A stretch of 28,782 nt of DNA from an uncultured Eggerthellaceae bacterium (GTDB lineage Bacteria > Actinomycetota > Coriobacteriia > Coriobacteriales > Eggerthellaceae): assembly GCA_934630905.1 (NCBI GenBank), contig CAKTXN010000013.1, positions 1 to 28,782 of the forward strand. Direction: 5' to 3'. Position numbers and translations under genes: made by a program. Under the pieces are notes generated by a model. That model searched no databases, was not told the origin of the DNA, and was given only the letters and a program-made list of their open reading frames with translations. Shown here piece after piece: positions 24,588-28,782 of the stretch (its first letter is position 1; the number at the start of each line of letters is the position of its first letter).

Positions 24588-24792
24588 ATGCTGTCCAAGA
24601 TATATGACCCGGTCGCTCCATTTCATGGATTTTGGTAAAGTTCCGGCATAACTGTTTAGCAGTTTCAGGATAGAACGTCGTCTGCGTATAACCTGTCTCG
24701 AATTCGCTCAGCTGCCATGTATGTATCTCTCCAACCATGATAAGCGCCGCCAGTAAAAGGACAGCGCTTATCAGATATTTTGTTATCTTCAT
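24505..24792 (-). pseudogene. N-terminal fragment of a membrane-anchored protein, cut by the promoter repeat
   Basis: ATG 24790-24792 behind AGGTATC. About 68 residues look native: a signal/anchor segment (MKITKYLISAVLLLAALIMV), then HTWQLSEFETGYTQTTFYPE and a short helical stretch. At 24587 the sequence switches to promoter repeat copy 1, and the frame reads nonsense (CYIYKVIQNDRICTGEE, which recurs when copy 2 is translated) into the next gene. A C-terminal part therefore appears lost through insertion or recombination of the repeat. The parent family is not recognised. Confidence 0.55.
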
Positions 24793-24864
24793 TATGATAC
24801 CTGCTCGTGTAAATCCATGGTATGCCTCATATCACTTCAAACTATCGTAAGTTTTTGCCCCGTA

Positions 24865-25278
24865 TCAGAGCTGCTGATCTTTGGATTTTCCGATGTATGC
24901 GGCGTATATACCATCCGCTATGATGAAGAGACACAGGATGATCAGCGAGCCGAAGGCTTCAGCGAAACTGTAATAGTAGACGCCCAGAGACGAGCAGAAA
25001 TAAGCCAGCACAATATGCGCAAGCAGGATGCCGATGACTATGAGCCTGCGCGGCCATGACTCCCCGCAGAAAATCTTAGCTGTAAAGAATTCCAGTACCA
25101 TGAATACTCCCAGGATCAGCATGCAAAGGCCGAGCTGGAACCGGACACTGCCGAATGTATTCGCAGGATCAAAGGCCATCACGTTGGCGCGGGTCTTGGC
25201 GGAAAAGTAGACGATGCAGCCTATGAATGGAAGAACTGCCAGTATTACGATGGATATAACGTTTTTCATTTTACTCAT
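24865..25278 (-). CDS. Four-helix small membrane protein
   Basis: Start ATG 25276-25278 with GGGGAGGAGG; 137 residues. Four hydrophobic segments (~6-26 ISIVILAVLPFIGCIVYF, 48-68, 78-98, 106-128) and short charged ends. Expressed from promoter repeat copy 2, first in the minus-strand array. Divergent from padR, whose promoter is ~120 bases away. Function unknown. Confidence 0.75.
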   Translation of the reverse strand: MSKMKNVISIVILAVLPFIGCIVYFSAKTRANVMAFDPANTFGSVRFQLGLCMLILGVFMVLEFFTAKIFCGESWPRRLIVIGILLAHIVLAYFCSSLGVYYYSFAEAFGSLIILCLFIIADGIYAAYIGKSKDQQL

Positions 25279-25359
25279 GATCGATACCTCCTCCCCTGTG
25301 TGAATGCGATCATTTTGAATAACTATATATATAACATCCGGAATCACGGGATGTTACAG
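25273..25359 (-). repeat. Promoter-leader-start repeat, copy 2
   Basis: An 87-base element nearly identical to 24499-24587. Its inverted repeat is perfect here: TAACATCC / GGATGTTA separated by nine bases (25332-25356), abutting TATATATA. It drives the 25278 gene and lies in the region divergent from padR, so PadR is a natural candidate to bind it (inference). Confidence 0.85.
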
Positions 25360-25474
25360 GTAATGAAAAAATAACAAAATATTTAGAAATAAATATACTG
25401 TCTGATGATTTCCTGTAAATTGATTATAGATGTAACAAAGGTATTTGTCAAGAATCATTTAGAATACAAAGATA

Positions 25475-25502
25475 TTGTAATTATATCATAATACGTTATA
25501 AT
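25475..25502 (+). promoter_or_regulatory. padR operon promoter
   Basis: -35 TTGTAA (25475-25480), 16-base spacer, -10 TATAAT (25497-25502), with AAAGGA and the padR start following within 20 bases. The short distance means a very short leader, or a start upstream of where I place it. Confidence 0.55.
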
Positions 25503-25521
25503 ACCAGTGAAAGGAAAATCG

Positions 25522-25896
25522 ATGAGTGCACGAATCAATTTCAAAAAAGGGTCTATGGAGATGCTGCTGCTTCATGTGCTGCATTCCGGAGGAGACTGTT
25601 ACGGGTATCAGTTGTCGCAGCTGATAAAGGAGATATCCGGCGGGGAGCTGAATTTCCCGGTGGGATCGCTTTATCCTGCACTGTATAAACTGATCGACAA
25701 CAAGTATATAAGCGATTATAAAAAGCAGGCCGGAAAACGTCTGGTGCGTGTTTATTATCATATCGAACCAAGCGGTGAGGAACGACTTGAGGCTCTCAAG
25801 GCGGAGTATTATGCTACGCACAGAAGCGTTCAGCTCGTTCTGGAACATGACTTCAGTGAAAATGTCAATGAAGGGGATGGAGAAGAAAGTGAATAA
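25522..25896 (+). CDS. PadR-family transcriptional regulator
   Basis: ATG 25522 with AAAGGA six bases upstream was chosen over GTG 25507; 124 residues. A PadR winged helix: MSARINFKKGSMEMLLLHVL, GDCYGYQLSQLIKEISGGEL, FPVGSLYPALYKLIDNKYIS, RLVRVYYHIEPSGEERL, followed by a short helical tail. PadR proteins usually repress a nearby operon and respond to envelope stress or small molecules. The stop overlaps the next gene by eight bases. Likely targets: its own operon and/or the divergent repeat-bearing array. Confidence 0.92.
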   Translation: MSARINFKKGSMEMLLLHVLHSGGDCYGYQLSQLIKEISGGELNFPVGSLYPALYKLIDNKYISDYKKQAGKRLVRVYYHIEPSGEERLEALKAEYYATHRSVQLVLEHDFSENVNEGDGEESE

Positions 25897-26263
25897 GGAG
25901 ATAAAGCGGTATCTTAAAGAGATAAGGAACCTGCTGCCTGTTTATGGCAGGAAAGAGAAGGCTTTTGTGGCAATGATAAAGACATCTGTTCTTGAAACTT
26001 ACAGTGAAAGCAATACGGTCAGTTACGATATGCTGTGCAGTGAGTTCGGAAAGTCCAAGGACATCGTCATAAGTTATTTTACAGAGGCTGACGATGAGGA
26101 ACTTTATAAGCATATACATTTTTCAAAGACCATAAGAACAGCAGCGATATGTATCGTGGTTATAGTGGTTGCTGTGGCAGTTTTCAAGTTTTCTTTGATA
26201 TATGACAGCTATAAGAAAAGCGTTGATGCTATCATTACACAGGAGGTTACAGTTATAGAGTAA
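25889..26263 (+). CDS. Small membrane protein downstream of padR (DUF6120-like)
   Basis: Start GTG 25889 (VNKEIKRYLKEIRNLLPVYG) with GGAG seven bases before; ATG 25868 or 25877 are alternatives. About 124 residues: a helical cytoplasmic domain (~1-75), one membrane helix (~82-104: AAICIVVIVVAVAVFKFSL) and a short outer tail. The layout, starting like MNKE..YL..I...LP and sitting right after PadR, fits the PadR-partner DUF6120-type proteins of Clostridia; assigned from memory of the pattern. Probably a membrane partner for PadR signalling. Confidence 0.7.
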   Translation: MNKEIKRYLKEIRNLLPVYGRKEKAFVAMIKTSVLETYSESNTVSYDMLCSEFGKSKDIVISYFTEADDEELYKHIHFSKTIRTAAICIVVIVVAVAVFKFSLIYDSYKKSVDAIITQEVTVIE

Positions 26264-26281
26264 TTAATACAGGAGAGTTAT

Positions 26282-26740
26282 ATGAAAAGAATAATAGCAT
26301 TTATACTAATGGTAATTTTTGCACTTTCACTGCAGCCTGTTTATGCAGATGAAATTGCATCAGAAGTTGAATATCTGGAGGATGGATATTACTATGAGAC
26401 TGTAATAGAGTCAGAAACACCAGAAGGGGTGCAGCAGCAGTCTACGACTAAAACGAAATCTAAAACCGTATATTTGAAAAATTCTAAAGGGGCAGTACAA
26501 TGGTATGTGAAAGTTACAGGGACTTTTTCATATGGTAGCGGTTCAGCCAAATGCACGGCAGCTTCGGCAACAGCAGCGTCGAAAGCTGCGGCATGGAAGA
26601 TATCTGATAAATCATCCAGCAGAAGCGGAAATGCGGCAACAGCAAAAGCAACAGCTAAAAGATATGTAGATGGCTCCGTTGCTGAAACAAAACACAAATC
26701 AGTAACACTCAAATGCAGTCCTGCAGGGAAGTTTTCATAG
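26282..26740 (+). CDS. Small secreted protein of the padR cassette (DUF6147-like)
   Basis: A 152-residue protein; the CAGGAGAG site precedes its ATG. Signal peptide (MKRIIAFILMVIFALSLQPV, cleavage near YADE), then EYLEDGYYYETVIESETPEG, a Thr/Lys-rich stretch, GAVQWYVKVTGTFSYGSGSA and an Ala/Ser/Lys-rich beta repeat region. This pattern matches small secreted proteins found beside padR/DUF6120-type genes in Clostridia. Third gene of the cassette, ended by the terminator at 26785. Function unknown. Confidence 0.7.
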   Translation: MKRIIAFILMVIFALSLQPVYADEIASEVEYLEDGYYYETVIESETPEGVQQQSTTKTKSKTVYLKNSKGAVQWYVKVTGTFSYGSGSAKCTAASATAASKAAAWKISDKSSSRSGNAATAKATAKRYVDGSVAETKHKSVTLKCSPAGKFS

Positions 26741-26784
26741 AGATCAGGATCTGTTTGAATGATAAAATGTGAATATGACCCAAA

Positions 26785-26818
26785 ACACCCTCCGGAAACC
26801 TGGCCGGAGGGTGTTTTT
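26785..26818. terminator. Terminator between convergent padR cassette and transporter
   Basis: A perfect 11-bp stem ACACCCTCCGG (26785-26795) with CCGGAGGGTGT (26804-26814), T-run to 26818. Four A on the left allow weaker use on the minus strand for the transporter gene. Confidence 0.9.
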
Positions 26819-26833
26819 GTGACTGGATATCGT

Positions 26834-28168
26834 TTATCTCCAGTTGAATGTCGCTATGCCATATATGTAGATGACTGCGATGATGATGGGAACCACGTAT
26901 TTGAACAGCGGTTTCTGCCATTCCTGTACTTTCAGGCCCTTGCCTGCATTGGCTTCCCTGATGAAGCCGTCCCAGCCCCATCCGATCCTGTGACAGCAGA
27001 ACAGGGCGAGTACAAGAGAACCCAGCGGCAGGATGTTTGTGGAAACTATGAAATCCCAGAAGTCCAGCCAGGCCGTTCCTTCGGAAAACGGCTGGAAATG
27101 GATCACGCTATAGCCCAGAGCTGTTGTCAGAGCCAGTAAAAAGATGCCGATACCGCAGATCAGACTTCCCTTAGGACGGGACCAGCCTGTCAGCTCACGT
27201 ATCATGGCAAGTATGTTTTCACATACGCCCAGGACCGTAGACATGGCAGCGAAGATCATGAACAGGAAGAACAGTGATCCCCATAATTTGCCTCCGGACA
27301 TGTTGTTGAACACTGCTGCCATCGTATCAAACAGCAGGCTCGGACCTGCATTTACTTCGAGCCCGTATGTGAAGCACGCCGGGAAGATGATGATACCGGC
27401 CAGCAGGGCAACGAGAGTATCGAGTATTATAACATTGATAGCCTCGCCCATCAGTGAGTGCTCTTTGCCTATATAGCTTCCGAAGATCGCCATACCGCCC
27501 ATTCCGGCGGAAAGTGTGAAGAATGCCTGATTCATAGCGCCGACGATCACAGAACCGTTGATCTTAGAAAAGTCCGGTTTCAGATAGAAGAGCATGCCTT
27601 CACCTGCACCTTTCAGGAAAAGACTGTGCGCTGCAAGAACCAGCATCAGCACCAGCAGCGCAGTCATCATGACTTTGCTGACACGTTCAAGACCACCCTG
27701 CAGATCGAATGAAAGTATGAAAAAAGCGACCACAACAGTGACAAGAAGGAATATGACATTTATCGCAGGGCTCGATATCATGGCACCAAACCCCAGAGCC
27801 TGGCTCTGTCCTGTTATGAATTTGCAAAAATAATATATGAGCCATCCGCAGACAACAGTGTAGAACGCCATGAGGGCGATGTTGCCAACCAGGCAGAACC
27901 ATCCGAAGATGTCCCATTTCTGCCCCGGCTTTTCCAGTTTGCGGTACATATAGAGCGGGCTGGTCTGGGCCGCACGTCCGATGGAAAACTCCATGGTCAG
28001 TGCAGGGATACCGAGAACTATAAGGCAGAGTATGTAGACCAGCATGAAACTGCCGCCTCCATTCTGACCGCACATCCATGGGAATTTCCAGACATTCCCG
28101 CAGCCGATGGCACAGCCGGCCGATAACATTATGAAGCCCATACGGCTTCCGAGTTTTTCACGTTGCAT
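26834..28168 (-). CDS. Neurotransmitter:sodium symporter (NSS/SNF) family transporter
   Basis: A 444-residue protein of the bacterial NSS type. TM1 carries the sodium/substrate site signature SAGCAIGCGNVWKFPWMCGQ, NGGGSF; GIPALTMEFSIGR follows and about 11-12 membrane segments are spread over the length. Bacterial relatives import amino acids (tyrosine, tryptophan, leucine) with Na+. The substrate cannot be read here. GGAGGAGG lies upstream of the ATG; TTTACA/TATTCT with a 17-base spacer at 28237-28265 (minus) is a possible promoter. Confidence 0.92.
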   Translation of the reverse strand: MQREKLGSRMGFIMLSAGCAIGCGNVWKFPWMCGQNGGGSFMLVYILCLIVLGIPALTMEFSIGRAAQTSPLYMYRKLEKPGQKWDIFGWFCLVGNIALMAFYTVVCGWLIYYFCKFITGQSQALGFGAMISSPAINVIFLLVTVVVAFFILSFDLQGGLERVSKVMMTALLVLMLVLAAHSLFLKGAGEGMLFYLKPDFSKINGSVIVGAMNQAFFTLSAGMGGMAIFGSYIGKEHSLMGEAINVIILDTLVALLAGIIIFPACFTYGLEVNAGPSLLFDTMAAVFNNMSGGKLWGSLFFLFMIFAAMSTVLGVCENILAMIRELTGWSRPKGSLICGIGIFLLALTTALGYSVIHFQPFSEGTAWLDFWDFIVSTNILPLGSLVLALFCCHRIGWGWDGFIREANAGKGLKVQEWQKPLFKYVVPIIIAVIYIYGIATFNWR

Positions 28169-28287
28169 TTTATAAAATCCTCCTCCGGAATGTCCTTTGA
28201 CTCAGGAACACCCCTCAAATAAACACACATAATATCAGAATAATAGAAAACCTGAGATTTGTAAAGGGGAAGAGCATATTTGTCATA

Positions 28288-28782
28288 TCAGAATCTGACT
28301 GTGAAAGTCGTAAGACCGTCTGCCGATGCAGCGGTTATAGTCCCGCTGTGAGCACGGACGATATTCCTGGCTATGGCCAGCCCCAGTCCGAATCTGCCTT
28401 CGCTGCGGTCTCTTGACGCATCGCTGCGGTAGAACCTTTCGAATATCTTTTCTTCTTCTCCTGCAGGTATGACGTCGCCTTTATTTGTCACCGTAAGTTC
28501 CGGTCTCCCGCGCTGCTTTTTCAGAGCAAGGCTGACGGTCTGGCCGCTGTCCGAGTGTTTGACTGCGTTATCGAGGAGTATTTCCACCAGCTGTCTGATG
28601 CTGTTTTCGTGTATGTCCAGCATGATGCCGGGAGTTATATCACATTCCAGCGTGACGCCGCTTTCGAATGCTTTTCCCTCGAAGGTCAGTGCAGCCAGTT
28701 CCACGGTATGGGAAAGGTCGTCGTTTTGCATCGGCAGATGTTCTTCCTGTTCGCTGGAGGCCAGCCTCAGCAGGTCCATGAT
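28288..28782 (-). CDS. Sensor histidine kinase, C-terminal part
   Basis: Open to the right edge, so the 5' part (sensor, phospho-His helix) is missing; 164 residues visible. ATPase domain: N box RQLVEILLDNAVKHSDSG, an atypical G1 (TVTNKGDVIPAGEEE, where DxGxG is usual), F box KIFERFYRSDASR and G2 GRFGLGLAIARNIV, then HSGTITAAS. LLRLASSEQEEH at the edge fits the end of a DHp domain. The partner response regulator would lie upstream of it, outside the window. Confidence 0.88.
   Translation of the reverse strand: MMDLLRLASSEQEEHLPMQNDDLSHTVELAALTFEGKAFESGVTLECDITPGIMLDIHENSIRQLVEILLDNAVKHSDSGQTVSLALKKQRGRPELTVTNKGDVIPAGEEEKIFERFYRSDASRDRSEGRFGLGLAIARNIVRAHSGTITAASADGLTTFTVRF

Noticed and set aside
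25748..25888. Longer N terminus for the gene downstream of padR
   Set aside because: It would overlap most of the padR wing domain in another frame. The GTG at 25889 with GGAG gives the family-like N terminus.
1..28782. CRISPR arrays, tRNA/rRNA genes, transposases or phage genes
   Set aside because: None could be recognised on either strand. The only direct repeats of note are the promoter elements at 23484-25359.

Overview
The window reads as the chromosome of a low-to-mid GC Gram-positive anaerobe, most likely class Clostridia. Pointers are strong AGGAGG-type ribosome sites, heavy use of ATA (Ile) and AGA/AGG (Arg) codons, a CdaA-CdaR-GlmM-GlmS block, a RecD2 helicase without RecBC, a long-form HPF preceded by what looks like a raiA-motif RNA, and PadR-linked small membrane proteins. 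Genus is not determinable from what I can see. Everything rests on reading the sequence; no searches were run.

Layout. (1) 1-2640, minus strand: a TetR-type regulator and, directly downstream, a secreted beta-helix surface protein that is cut by an in-frame TAA and runs off the left edge. (2) 2700-7170, plus strand: yhaM, recD2, a tiny coupled ORF, comFC, then a ~200 nt structured RNA. The yhaM promoter carries the same TGATAT-NN-ATATCA operator as the tetR promoter. (3) 7240-14600: hpf; a terminator; then cdaA-cdaR-glmM-glmS (c-di-AMP synthesis plus the route to glucosamine-6-P and GlcN-1-P) followed by an S-adenosylhomocysteine hydrolase-like gene and a terminator. (4) 14689-18560: a 1,277-residue secreted subtilase with a large insert just before its catalytic serine, plus TIG, Kelch-like and Big2-like C-terminal modules. 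(5) 18600-21345: metY-cysK sulfur assimilation operon with a long leader. The leader encodes an 18-residue peptide ending Cys-Cys-Cys-stop, the best candidate here for an undescribed regulatory system (cysteine-responsive attenuation). (6) 21376-22332: a membrane protein split by an in-frame stop. (7) 22363-25360, minus strand: an array of small lipoprotein and membrane-protein genes. Three copies of one promoter/inverted-repeat element lie in it, and one gene looks truncated by a duplicated copy. Divergent from it (25522-26740, plus) is a padR - small membrane protein - secreted protein cassette. (8) 26834-28782, minus: an NSS-family sodium symporter and the 3' end of a sensor histidine kinase.

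How parts fit: the core genes of regions 2, 3 and 5 look like vertically inherited housekeeping operons. Regions 1, 4, 6 and 7 are accessory surface or membrane functions, and three of these four show gene decay or rearrangement.
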